NCBI GenBank assembly: GCA_003194525.1
Contig: NBIV01000024.1
Coordinates: 62,001 to 126,000 of the forward strand
DNA from: Gracilariopsis chorda
Taxonomy: Eukaryota > Rhodophyta > Florideophyceae > Gracilariales > Gracilariaceae
Direction of reading: 5' to 3'
DNA length: 64,000 nucleotides
Positions 9,684 to 21,300 of this stretch are shown piece by piece. A program made the translations under genes and the position numbers. A model generated the notes under the pieces. The model was not told the DNA's origin. It made no database searches and worked only from the letters and a program-made list of their open reading frames with translations. Position 1 is the first letter of the stretch; each line of letters opens with the position of its first letter.

Positions 9684-11737
9684 CAGTAGCTTCTTGGGTT
9701 TGGCAGAGAAGGCGGGCTTTGCCGATGGAGAGAAGAGGAAGCTTCTCTTTCCATTCAAAGGAGCGCGCATCCTCCTGATAACAAACCATTCTAGAAGGTC
9801 TGCTTCTCAAGCAGAGTAGTATCCGCAAGTTGATCGCGGGAAGGTTTTAGGGCGATGTGCAGAGTGTGAATCAGTCCGTACCAAAGGCAAAAGGAAGGCC
9901 TCCAGAGATATCGCGCCATCAGCAACTTGAAGGCACGACAACGCTGGTTGCGCTCAGAATAGACTTACGTCTCATGTCTTGAAATGCAATGCTTTACCTG
10001 TCGGTTAAAGTGAAACCTTTGTTGATAGAGCAGGCGTCTTCTCGTATGAAGCCTAAACGGGTCTTTGGAATTTGGAACACGGGCCACCAGCAAATAAACA
10101 ACAATAACATATGTTGAGCAAGCGCTCTTGCAACATGAGAGTGTAGTTTTGTTCATGTGTAGATAAACGAGACATCCTGTACGAGAGATTCGTGTTAGTC
10201 AATCAGTCGCGAAGGGGTTCACGCATGCAATAGATTCCGTGTCGCTGCACAGCATTTGACCTGACAATATCCTGATTACCTACTCGATGTGTGGCAGTAC
10301 TCTCTTAGAGCAAAATATGACAATCAGGAAGTTGAACAACAAGGGTGCGTGTTGAAGAAACTGGATTTGGTTCGGAATAAGACGCTGAAAAAGTCCTAGC
10401 TAGGTCCCTCGCTCACAAAGTACACATGGGCTTGAGGTTCATACCTTACCGCAGTCTCGAAATTACGTGCATGGTCCTTGAACCAATTATAGAAAAGTGT
10501 CACTTCGACAAGCCCACACCGCATTGTCCTCCTGTTTACTGGACGTATGACAACATCATGTTGTCACAATGTTTGCATCTGGTCGACGGATGGAGTTGTA
10601 CACATCCTTCGTAGCAACCGAAGGTGCTGGAAAGGAAAGCTGCAGAGTGTTGGAATGCGGGCCGCGAATTGAAGAAAAAGACCGACTATCGTAATTTGCT
10701 TTCTAACTTAACTCGGTTGTACACATTCTAGTAAACGCGTCCACTCGCCTTGCACTACGGTGCAATGCTGAAACAGGCCTATCTCACAAATGAACGCAAT
10801 TCCTTCCATGTGCGTATCTCGTAAGAGCCTGGGTTTGGATAAGAACTTCATGCATGCAATGACATTGTTTGATAGCAATGCTTTATGACGTATCACTGGG
10901 TATGTTCTTGATCTCGGCGAAAAACTATCAAAGATCGTGCGATCTCCAGTGAAAAGCGAAGTAGTGGATGGTCGGAGTTCGATAGTCAACGGCATCTATG
11001 ACACCGTTTTTATGCTACGAAGCTTTACGAAGGGATGAAGGGAATCCACACCCCACTACTGTGTTCCCCCAAGTAAGACTTTCATAGGCTGAATTTCAAT
11101 ACGACCGCCCATCACGCAATTCCTCCGTGGACGCAACTTGCGAGCCGCCAACAATGTCCATCAAGCCACTTTATCATTCACTTCAGGCATAACTGTTCAT
11201 TGTACTTACAAGGCACGGAGATCATGTTGGGATACGTCCCCACTTCCTCCCAACTTCCCCTAGGGCGTAGTTGGGAAGAAATGGGATTACTCTGCAGAAG
11301 ACTTCACGCCCACTTGATCTCAGCACGTGCACTTATCCCACCTTTTGTTCTTTGTCATGTTTGTAATGACAACGGTACCTTGACGTGCTCCACTCGTTTG
11401 CAGATCTCATCGCAGCATCTCCCTCGCTTCTCTATTAATTCCTGATGCCTAGAGGTGCCATCCCTCATCGTCGGTCCTTTCACCCAAACGCTTTCTTTTC
11501 TTACGCACGAGCTTCCCTATTCCGCAACACGGCCAATATTCATCACCTAAGCTAGCTCTGCAACAGCATTTCACTCCAACAAACGTACCTTCATACGGGA
11601 AAGCATTTCAGTATCTACTGGATAAGTCTTCACAGATTACGCACCCGAACTTCCAGACAGCTTCTGAACTGTGTTACAACGAGGGCGAAACCGGCTTTCT
11701 GTTTGTCAGCTAGCTCATTTGAAGCCCAAAAGCGAAA

Positions 11738-11911
11738 ATGGGGCTCAGAAATTCCAAGAACACTAAGAAAGGCTCCCCGAAGTCCAAGAAACGCAAGGGT
11801 CACAAGCATTCTCCATCTGGACCCGAGGCCTACATCGGAACGGGTTTAAAACGAAGTAACGCAATGTATGACGAATATACCGTTCTTGAGACTGATCAAA
11901 CCAAGAAGTAA
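11738..11911 (+). CDS. Small Lys-rich open frame, possible first exon
   Basis: A 57-codon frame starts MGLRNSKNTKKGSPKSKKRK and ends at TAA 11909-11911. The basic, low-complexity N terminus followed by a mixed segment looks more protein-like than its surroundings. The stop overlaps a GTAAAC that could be a splice donor (about 11908), and a Gln/Leu-rich helical frame lies at 12590-12854, but no confident acceptor joins them. It is unrecognised and may be spurious. Confidence 0.2.
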   Translation: MGLRNSKNTKKGSPKSKKRKGHKHSPSGPEAYIGTGLKRSNAMYDEYTVLETDQTKK

Positions 11912-14900
11912 ACGTGAAACTGGAAGATCAACTAGATGGGATAGCTAAGAAGACTGCAGACGTTCGAACAACCATGACGAACAGTGACGTGCTTCTGATT
12001 AGAAAATATCGTTTCACTCACTGACGTTACCAAAGAGCAAAGCGTTAACTCTATAAGGCTACTTCGTGGATTGTGTTGCCCAGCCCGCTGCCTTGTGTCT
12101 TGGATTTATCCATGAGGATACACCCGAAGGTTTCGTGCTGGCAATGATGCCGAAGTGATTTTTTGCGATTCACTCTTAGAGTCTACGAAGGGTCAGCAAT
12201 CCTTGCTGTTCATGCACAAGGGGACCAGGTTGGCTTCGACTTTGTATAACTAAGCTCCGTTTCCTGTTGACGCTCCTATGTAAAGTATTTCATGTCCTGT
12301 TTCCTCTAAACAGAGTATTGTATTAGGTTGTATTATGTAATCTCGTAATAATAGATTGTGGGCCCAAGATAGAAGCAACAACTTTGAGATACTTTCGTAT
12401 TTATAGGAAACTAAGGGTTCTCTCTAAGAACTGTCTAACAGAGGCGATTATGTGATTGACTTTTTTACCTTCGCAAACCCAAGTAGTCATGCAATATCAA
12501 CTCCACGTCAGTCACATATGGTCAAGATGCAACTACTCATGCTTCTTTGTGAGTTAGACCGCAACATGTGTGTGCGTGTGTGCTTGTAGTAGCGCCACTC
12601 GCGTGCAACAGTTCTTATCGCGTTTTCAAGAACTGCAACTCATTAAACGCAAAGAAACGAATGACCTCGGCCATCTGAACACGGTTTGTCAGCAAAAAAT
12701 TGACGAGCTTTCCCTTCAGTGCGCCCAAGATCGCGGAACCGACGCTCAACAGAGCTGGGTGATGAGTACCTTAATTACTGTCGTAGTCGGTTTACAAATG
12801 TCTTCCGGAAGCGCTTCCAGAAGACAGCAGCGTCAGCCTCATGGCAATCCTTGATCATCCACGCCACTCTACTTAAGCGATAATTGACGAAGCAACAAGA
12901 ATTTCTGATTCGGCATGTCCGTTTCCTGACCCACCCACACTCCACCCTCTTCTCCCATGTCCATTATCTTCTTTGTTTTATCGCAACTGACAGGCAGGGA
13001 AGTAGTTTCAAGATATTGACCTTGCGTCTTAGAGCAGACCTTTTTTTGCTCTATTCTAGCTCAACTTACGCTGTCGGTAACCAAGCCCATTATTCTTCAA
13101 TTAGCTCGCTCGCTTCAATTGCTGGGCGTCTCCTGAAAACACAAAAGCGCAAAACTGTTTCTTCGATATCTCGCTTGCGAGAGATTTGTTACACATTCTC
13201 TTTAGCAGAAACAAAGCTCAGGGAAGAAGCATCAGAAGCCCTGGGCTTTCGTGGAAATGCACCCATCCTCAAACTCATGTACTGTATAGCCTTTTAAATC
13301 TGTGTATTTGCGGTTTCAGGAGATGCCCACTGACTGGACATGACAAAAACTAGATGCGCATTCCTCCTGTCAGTCAATCGAAGTCACCTTTTTAGATTAT
13401 TCAGTCCAGTCTGCTGTCTAACATTATATCTGATGGACTCTCCCTTCTTTCTGTTATATTCGCCGCTCTTCACGCCGAGTTTGGATTTTCAAATGGCAAT
13501 GCAACACATTGGGATCCACGTCTTCCTTCGCCCTTCTAGAGTAGGCACGAAGAACACGTTTATTTTAAAGGTGCATAGCTAACCGAATACACCTTAGCAT
13601 TGTGGGCGGAGTATACAGAGGCGTCAAAGTTGTCGTAGCCCATCTGGAATCACTATGCTAAATCGCTTTGCGCTGGATACCTTTGTGGTGAGGGACCACT
13701 GCAAGGTACTAGCGAGTCCCGCTCAGGGCACATCCAGTTCCGCCCGTCGAGGTGTGCCGACCTTTCGAAAAGGCTATATAAAGTTACACCGGATGAGGAA
13801 GCCAAATGGAGATGCGGTTGGGCCTATTAGGGGAGTTTAGCCGTCGAATAGATAATTAGCATTCTACTTGTAGAAAGCGAATACCGTTGCCTTGGAATTA
13901 GGGGCACGTGCCCGTAACCACACACACATACATCTTTCAAGACTTCAAACATTGAAGCGGAACATGTTCAAAGAAACTAACGTTTGTGGAGTAGTTTGTG
14001 CGTTTGGCGCTCAGGTCACCTGTGACCTTGCAGTTACGCTCCGAATCAGAGCGGAGGAAATTCTCTTTTCCCTTGAACCGGATGCAGATATAGGTCGTTT
14101 CGATTGCAAGCGATTGCACTTTGATTTGATCCCTTTCTATGACTTTATTCGGAGTAAAATACTCTTCGATCTTAGACACATGCAATTTTGCTCATCTACA
14201 GTGGCAGACTTTCAGTTCTGCAATCAGTATTGCAACTGCATGCATTTAGAATGTGCAGGAGTAAAATATGATACAGGAGGAAACGCCAGTACCAAAAACG
14301 GGCCGGATATCGTGTCTCTACCCGTCTCCCTGCAGAAGCTTCATAAAATAGAATATACCTATTACAACAGTTCACATACTATAAACATTGATACCTAGAA
14401 AAAGGGTTGTAGGCTTGAGACCTCCTTTCGTAGCACTTTCCTCCGAGAGTACTTAAGAAAGTCTGGTCTAGTTTGTCTTCAGCTTTGGAGGAAACGCCTT
14501 ATCAGTAAAAAGAGTTCTTTAAGAGTTCACCGAGGGCTTCTGTGACACTTATTGCTCGTCTGGCTTTCCAGAGTGGTAGCATGTGAGCATCAAACAACTG
14601 AAAGGTAGGCTTTAACTCTCAGTCATCCGCTACAGTTAAGCTACATGGATTAAGACACATTGGTTCTGATGTCTAATTACAGCATTACGATCAAAGGTAA
14701 ACGTTAAAGATACTTAGAAAAGATGCTTCTTTATTCGCAGGAAACGCAAGGAACTTCTGTGGCCTCTGCCACACATGGGTGGAGGAGAATGATTCCTCCT
14801 CTACCCAGCTACTACATAATGTAGTACCCATCGGCTGCATCCGGACTATGGAAGCTTGGCCCGGTGTTACATGAATTTGGAGGTCCTTTGAGAGTTTTCT

Positions 14901-15480
14901 TCATGCGTCGCAAGTATGCGTTTCGCTGAGAGGCCTTGTAAGGGATCACATCTATAGTAAGTGCTTGATGTAAGATATAGAGAACTGCTGAGGCCCTACC
15001 GTGTATTCGGATTTACCAGCACGGCCCATACACGAACAACAACAACAACATGATAATCTTGAAGGGTTTCGCAAATGTCTGTGAGATACTTTGTAGCCCA
15101 GGCGAAAACCTTTTCGTGGTAGGAGCAGATCATCCTTGAATTAGGTAATGCTACATACCAGAGGCGGCAAGTTGGAGATGTTTGTACAAGTTCGTTTGCC
15201 AATGACACAAACTGTATTCCCAGAAACCGGAGAATGAAACCAAACCAATCATTCTACCTTCGATCTTGTGCTGTGAAGAAAACGTTTGCACGCCTCGCAC
15301 CAAGGGTAGTAAGATTCTTGTAAGGAAAGGCTCAAGCTACTGAAAGACACCGCGACGTGAACACGTTGATAGCTTCTATGACACAATCTAAGAAAATAAA
15401 GGGATGAATATGCATACATACATACACAAAAGAATTTCTGCCCGCTCGGATGTGGGCTCAACATACGAAGAGCGGCATCT

Positions 15481-15529
15481 CGGCGTCGAGAGCTCCCGCC
15501 TCTCCGAGAGAGGCAGGGCTCTGACGCCG
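15481..15529. repeat. Imperfect hairpin
   Basis: Arms starting CGGCGTC and ending GACGCCG fold over about 22 bp with a few mismatches around a central CGA. It lies 420 bp before the SETD3-like start. Confidence 0.7.
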
Positions 15530-15739
15530 AATCAATAGTAAGGACATGGCCAGAAAAGCTGTTGGTTTATCTAGAGAGAGGGGTTCTTCTCAATGTAACC
15601 CCTACCGTAGTCTTGGAATTAGAGACCCGAGTTCATATAAACACACACACACAAAGAAATTCCCGCTTCTACACGTGAGCAGGGGGAAATCTGAAGGGTT
15701 AGCAATTGCTAACAACGTGTGTCGGGGCTGCACTACAGT

Positions 15740-15780
15740 GTATTCTCAGGAGCCGCAGCCGCTGCAGCTCCTGAGAATAC
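15740..15780. repeat. Perfect 14-bp inverted repeat
   Basis: Arms GTATTCTCAGGAGC (15740-15753) and its exact complement (15767-15780) enclose a 13-nt loop, 170 bp before the SETD3-like ATG. Confidence 0.9.
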
Positions 15781-15952
15781 CTGTACAAGGAAAAGAATAC
15801 CGCTGGTAACCCTTAGCCTTATTTTATCCCACAATAGAAGCTGCTTCGCAGATCGTGGCAGAGCACGATGCTCTGCGGCCCTGTTATTTATGTACCAGCT
15901 CAATGCCTTCATCATGGAGGCGTGCAGTGTACCAGGCCCCGCCTATACCATC

Positions 15953-17524
15953 ATGCCCAACCAAAAGGTTCGTTCAAGAACCGCCGGCCGAAGGAAGTCA
16001 GCAAGAATTTCCAAACCCTTCAAGCCTTCCTCTGCCATTCTTAACGTAGTCAGTTCATTGCAGGCCCTTGTTGAGCACCATGAAGCATGGGATGTTGACC
16101 ATGAAGATCAGCTCCTACACAAACTTGAGCAACTGCTGTCTAAGCTTCGTGCGCTTCAAGAGTCAGATGAAGAATGTGTCATCCCAACAAGGACAACAGA
16201 GAGCTTCAATACCTTCTCAAGATGGCTCTCCTCTAACGGTCTTAATCTTGACGACATGCCGTACCGAATCGACTTTATCCCAGGATCTGAAGTGAAAGAC
16301 GCCACTTTGTTTGCCACCCGGGATATTGAAAATGACGAAGTGATCATGTCCGTGCCCTCCACAGTCCTGTTCTCGGCAGACAAATCACCGATAAAGGTTT
16401 TGGAAGACATAATGCCCGCTCTAAGAACGATGCCCTCTTTAGCTTTGGCTTTGCACCTTCTGTCCGAAGCGTCTAAGCCAGGAAGCCACTTTAGACCATA
16501 CATCGACACGCTCCCTAGTATTTTCACCACTCCATTTGCCAACTTTTCACCGCAACATCTTCTTTCTCTTCGGCCATCTCACGCGTCTGCAGCTGCTATC
16601 AAATCGTTGCGTGCACAAGTGAGAAACTACACCTACATTTATCAAGCCGTATTGTCACTTCGACCACAAATCCTTTCCCCGCGTGTTCTTACGTTTTCTA
16701 ATTTCGTTTGGGCTCTTTCTGTGGTGATGACGCGTCAAAACGCCTTGCCTATAAGCGAACCGCCGACGATGGCACTTGTTCCGCTGTGGGATCTTTGCAA
16801 CCATGAACCTGGCCATTATACAACTCAGGTACTGGTACATGAAAGCATCACAGTAGAGTGTAGAGCCATGCGTTCTTTCAAAGCTGGGGATCCTGTGACA
16901 ATATTCTACGGTCCACGTCCTAACGAAAAGTTGCTCCTGTTTTCTGGCTTTGTCCACCCAGACAATGCCTATGACACCATTCCCGTATCCCTGCCCATAA
17001 GTCGCAGTGATCCGCTCTCACCGCTGAAGGCACGGGCACTTTCGAAAATGGGAGTTGATGTGCAACTCGCGACCGTTAGCACCCCTACTAGTGAAGAAGG
17101 TGTTGGAAAAAGTTGGTTGTGCAATGTAGTAGTGGGAAGAGGCGTTATTGGAGAAGCTTTGGCGGTGGCAAGGGTACTTGCGATGGACAAAGGCGCTCTA
17201 ACCGACTGGCTAAAACGTGGCGCTTATCTCCCAGAGCGTGCGGCGGTCGACAGTAGTGCAGAAGAGGACGCAAAGGCTCAAGTTGCCGAAGCTGTACGAT
17301 CGAAATTGAGGCTCTACAACAGCCTTCAGGAGGATGGAAACGAAAGCCCAAACGCATTGCACAATCGAACCGCGGAAGTACGTGAGTTACTATTGAGTGA
17401 AAAGCGGTTACTGGAATTAGATTTGGAAGTACTACAACGAGAGGAAGATGATGAGCAAAGCAATGTCCTGTGCGTCGAAGACGTTGACCAGTGCCATTGT
17501 TGTGATGCCTACCGTCCCGCGTAA
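15953..17524 (+). CDS. SETD3-like SET-domain protein-histidine methyltransferase
   Basis: The 523-aa protein matches animal SETD3, the actin histidine N-methyltransferase, along most of its length. After a basic start (MPNQKVRSRTAGRRKS) come a helical segment and a split SET domain: ATRDIENDEVIMSVP, LALALHLLSEAS, PYIDTLPS, WALSVVMTRQN, ALVPLWDLCNHE (Asn-His of the active site) and IFYGPRPNEKLLLFSGFV (catalytic Tyr region). A Rubisco-LSMT-type substrate-binding domain follows. The frame is open back to 15719, but that part reads through the 15740-15780 hairpin and begins at GTG. ATG 15953 gives a start resembling SETD3. An actin substrate is inferred from the family; Rubisco LSMT-like or other SET proteins are less likely given WDLCNH and MTRQN. 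Confidence 0.85.
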   Translation: MPNQKVRSRTAGRRKSARISKPFKPSSAILNVVSSLQALVEHHEAWDVDHEDQLLHKLEQLLSKLRALQESDEECVIPTRTTESFNTFSRWLSSNGLNLDDMPYRIDFIPGSEVKDATLFATRDIENDEVIMSVPSTVLFSADKSPIKVLEDIMPALRTMPSLALALHLLSEASKPGSHFRPYIDTLPSIFTTPFANFSPQHLLSLRPSHASAAAIKSLRAQVRNYTYIYQAVLSLRPQILSPRVLTFSNFVWALSVVMTRQNALPISEPPTMALVPLWDLCNHEPGHYTTQVLVHESITVECRAMRSFKAGDPVTIFYGPRPNEKLLLFSGFVHPDNAYDTIPVSLPISRSDPLSPLKARALSKMGVDVQLATVSTPTSEEGVGKSWLCNVVVGRGVIGEALAVARVLAMDKGALTDWLKRGAYLPERAAVDSSAEEDAKAQVAEAVRSKLRLYNSLQEDGNESPNALHNRTAEVRELLLSEKRLLELDLEVLQREEDDEQSNVLCVEDVDQCHCCDAYRPA

Positions 17525-17876
17525 AGGGTCCGAATGCTGCCGATCTCAGTGGGGTTGTTGTATTTCTCAAATGGAACGCCAAATGCATCTACTGCGCGTC
17601 GCGCAAGTGTCGCTTTGTGCCCGCTGAAGCTGTGCAACATTTGCACTCTTAAGATGGGGTTCGCGTCGAGCTGTGAGAGTGCTTCACGATCGTGTTGGTT
17701 AGGCGTGGCCCTGAAGTGATGTACACTACTGTCAGATAATAGCGGGACGAGGTTCAGTTTTCCCAAGTCCAGTGAGCGCGACGGACTTTCATAAAGTAGT
17801 CAGAAAGCTCAGAGCGCGGCGTTTAGACTCTAAACTTTAGAGGTGGACGCACTTGCCGTGTGGTCTCCATGTACAG

Positions 17877-17955
17877 GTACATGGGAGCTTCCCATGTACA
17901 TGCGACGATGAAAGGTCTCACCCTTCCCATTGGGAAGGGTGAGATCTTTCATCGT
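17877..17955. repeat. Two adjacent hairpins, the second with 25-bp arms
   Basis: Hairpin 1 (17877-17899) has perfect 10-bp arms (GTACATGGGA / TCCCATGTAC) and a 3-nt loop. Hairpin 2 (17905-17929 with 17931-17955) has 25-bp arms with a single G-A difference (a G-U pair in RNA) and a 1-nt centre. They could be a small-RNA precursor, a transcript 3'-end structure or a palindromic mobile remnant. Confidence 0.9.
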
Positions 17956-18005
17956 TGCTCAGCACTTTGTAAGATAGACTCCCTGGCGGCAGACATCTGA
18001 CCTTC

Positions 18006-18045
18006 GGTAACCCTTAACCCTTCACTCTGCATTTGTACCGAAGGT
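18006..18045. promoter_or_regulatory. AACCCTTAACCC / TACCGAAGG composite
   Basis: GGTAACCCTTAACCCTTC is followed by TACCGAAGGTACCGAAGG, about 300 bp before the Dispatched-like ATG. It resembles the motif pairs at 5146-5560 and 9641-9683. Confidence 0.3.
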
Positions 18046-18340
18046 ACCGAAGGCGCACACATCCCTTGCCCAGTCGGGACAGCTCACTCCTGCCATCAGA
18101 CGGCCGATTTCGACAAACGAAAGATTGCTGTGCGACGGTTGTATTCCCTTTACCTCATTTTTTTAATGTAAACGATACGTTGTTCGCTTTGACAGCAGTG
18201 TAGGACCTACACACTGTAGGTGTGTTAGTGGGTATGATAACGTCTTTGGGGATATTGCGTGAGTCCCTGCACTCGGTACAAAACGCTTTGTGGCAAGTTG
18301 TCTCCGCCCTCCGGAATGCCACATTGCCTTCGTGCATATC

Positions 18341-21300
18341 ATGTCTTCGTCCGCTGACGCTGCCGAAACTCCGAAAGCTAGTCTGTGGGCGAGATTATCT
18401 GTGAATCATACAAAGAAGACATGCCTTCTAGCCTATGCAGTTCCGATTATTTGCCTCGCTCTGCTCGCAGCCACACGTCAGTTTACTTTTGATGACCCGG
18501 ACGGTGTAGACTTTTTCATTCGTAACGATGAAATTACAAGACTATACGATGCCCGCACAGCAGCTCGTGAGGAATATCCGTTGGAGAGAACCAACTCAGT
18601 CGTTGAGCGTTCGTCCTCCAGGCCGACTTACGAACTCAACATCGTCTTTCGCGGCAAGCTCAATCTCAACATACCTGTCGACGAGGAGCAGAAGCGGCAG
18701 GCAAATAACGTGTTGACCCTGGAGGACTTGGAAGCCCTTAAAAGGGCTGAGGATGACGTTCTGACCAACGCGGACTATGCGCGGTTCTGTCACTTTAACG
18801 ACAATTTCACCGACTGTGAAGGGAACACGCCTGACTGTGCACCTCCTGAATCAGTTTTGAACAGCCCACATCTCTACGGGAAGTGGGAAAACAATCGATT
18901 TTGTGGAAGGAAGAAAAGCAACGAGCGACCATCGCGAGAAGACTTCTCTAAATTTCTTTCATCCTTGTTTGTCAAGAATCAGAATGGAACACAGGTCGTC
19001 AATCCCGAGTACAGCGACCTGATTGGAAAAGATTTCCTGGCGAAGAAAAACGAGACATGGATTATACGCAGTGTCTTGCCCGTCGGGGGTCCTTTTCAGA
19101 ACTACAAAAGCGTTGATGATCGCACAACGGAACAAGCTGACGAATACACTGCATGGGGCTTGGAATACGCTAAGAACGTTGAGATGCTCTCCAATGACAA
19201 ACGAGATGTGCGGTTCACCAGCAGCAAGCTTAACAATGCTTCTTTTTCAGGAACGGCTCTTCGCGACTTGTCGTTCGTTGTAGTAGCGATTGTACTTGTG
19301 TTCCTCGTGATTTGGTACCATACAGGAAGTGGGTTTTTGGCGCTCGCCGCCATGGGACAAGTGTTCATGTCGTTTCCAGTGGCGTACGTGTTGTATCGCT
19401 TTGTGTGTCGCCAGTATTACTTTGCAGCTCTCCAGATTCTTTCCATCTTCCTGCTTCTTGGAATTGGAGCGGATGACGTATTCGTGTTCACGGACGCATG
19501 GAAACAGTCACGCGTCGAGCTGGGAACCGAAGCTGATGCTTTGACGCGAATGACGTGGACGTACAGAAGGGCGGTGAGAGCTATGACTGTCACATCCATT
19601 ACGACAGCTGCTGCGTTTTTTGTCACTGCCACATCACCCATCATGCCCATCAGTACACTTGGTGTATGGGCCGGGCTTTTGGTTCTCGTGCAATTTGCGT
19701 TGGTTATTACGGCATACCCGTCGGCAGTTATCTTGTGGCATCGGTTTTGGTCGCAGCGCGGGTTTCTTCCGTGTTTTGAGAAGAAGCGCCGTGCCGACGA
19801 GCAACGCAGTATACCATTCTACTTGAAATGCCTTCCAGGAAGGTGGCAGAAGAAAAGAGACACATCCGGACTTCACTACAGTTTTCTTGAGCGCTTTTTC
19901 GGGGGCCCATGGGCCAGGCTGGTGTATAAGACACGTTACGTACTGGTTGCTATTTCGTTAGTTTTGATAGGGTTGGGCATCTTTGGCGCGACCAAACTGG
20001 AGCCGATTCAGGAGACCGAACAGTTTTTGCCCGACGATCATCCAATCAGGGTGATTGAGCGCACTCTCGGAGAAGACTTTGCAACGGAGCGAGGGAGGAC
20101 TCTGTTCGAGGTGAGGGTAACATGGGGTATCTCGGGGATAGATCGATCCGGTACATCTCGTTTTGAACCGGAACTGATCGGCAGTGCGGAGCTTGATGAG
20201 TCGCTTGATCTGCGGAGAAAGGAGGCGCAAGAGCATATTTTGAAGACATGCAAGGAACTGGCTAGCCAGAAAAACCTAGTTGCCGCTAACACGCCTCTGC
20301 AGCAAACTGAGGACTGCTGGATATCGGATTACGTGAAGTGGCGCAGACAGGAATTGGGTGAAAATGGGTTTGAGAGATTTTCCAGCAATCGCGAGTTGGC
20401 TGCGCAACTGATCAGGTTTGGAAATCACAAGGAGAGGGATGGACGTATGCCGTACAAACGGTACCTAGAGTCGCAGGCAATTGCATTGTCCGAAAATCGA
20501 GATCGGGTTGTATTCACGGAGGTGCGGTTCATCAGTCCGCATCGACCGAAACTGACGGCCAAGTTCATGCGTCCGATTTACGAAGAGTGGGTTGAGGCGC
20601 TTTCCAAGGTGAACAAGGAAGCGCCCCAAGGCGTGGACAAGGCAATCGTTACGGGAGGCATCGCACGGAACAACGTGGCAGGGCTGAATCCATGGTCATG
20701 GATGAGAAGTCAGGAAGCGCTTGTGAGCTCAATGTTCACGGGGATTGGAATTATGTTGGGTGTTGCACTGATAACTCTAACGTTATCAACAATGAACTGG
20801 GCGGTGTCAGTTCTGGCGACAGTTTGTATTGGGGGCATTGTGGTAATGTTACTCGGATTGATCTACGCATTTGGGTGGGAACTAGGGACGACTGAAACGG
20901 TAAGCGTTGTAATTAGCATAGGGTACAGTTTTGATGGGGTGGCGCACATAGCGACGGCTTACGTGGAGAGCAGTAACAAGGGGGAACGAATGGCACGAAC
21001 GAGATATGCTCTTCTTACACTGGGTGTGTCGGTGTGGTTTGGATGCTTGTCTACGCTACTATCGTCGTTATTACTGTTTCCAGCTATTATTACGTTCTTC
21101 ATCAAGTTTGCGGGGTTGTTGATTTCGACGGTGGTATTGAGCCTGGTGTGGTCGCTGGTGATGTTCCCGGCGGTGCTGATGGTGTGTGGACCGCAGGGCG
21201 AGTTTGGAAGCTTGAAAGCTGTATGGAGGATGTGTGTGAAGAAGGGAGAGGGGGTGGGCAGTGGTGGTGAGAGCAACGAGGGTGCAGAGATCAAGGAGGA

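Larger units (their letters stand above)
9525..15952. other. Gene-poor 6.4 kb stretch
   Basis: No known protein could be recognised. The area holds a TACCAACGGTA/AACCCTTTAACC composite (9641-9683), a tiny Lys-rich open frame (11738-11911) and a downstream Gln-rich helical-looking frame at 12570-12854. A 168-aa open frame at 13892-14398 has no recognisable motif. A loose dispersed motif (TACCG..GTCTTGGAATTAG) occurs at 10447, 13882 and 15603, and two hairpins lie close to the SETD3-like gene. It may be decayed transposon or lineage-specific sequence. Confidence 0.5.
17525..18340. other. Spacer between SETD3-like and Dispatched-like genes
   Basis: These 816 bp carry two adjacent strong hairpins (17877-17955) and an AACCCTTAACCC/TACCGAAGGTACCGAAGG composite at 18006-18045. 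No gene was seen. Confidence 0.5.
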
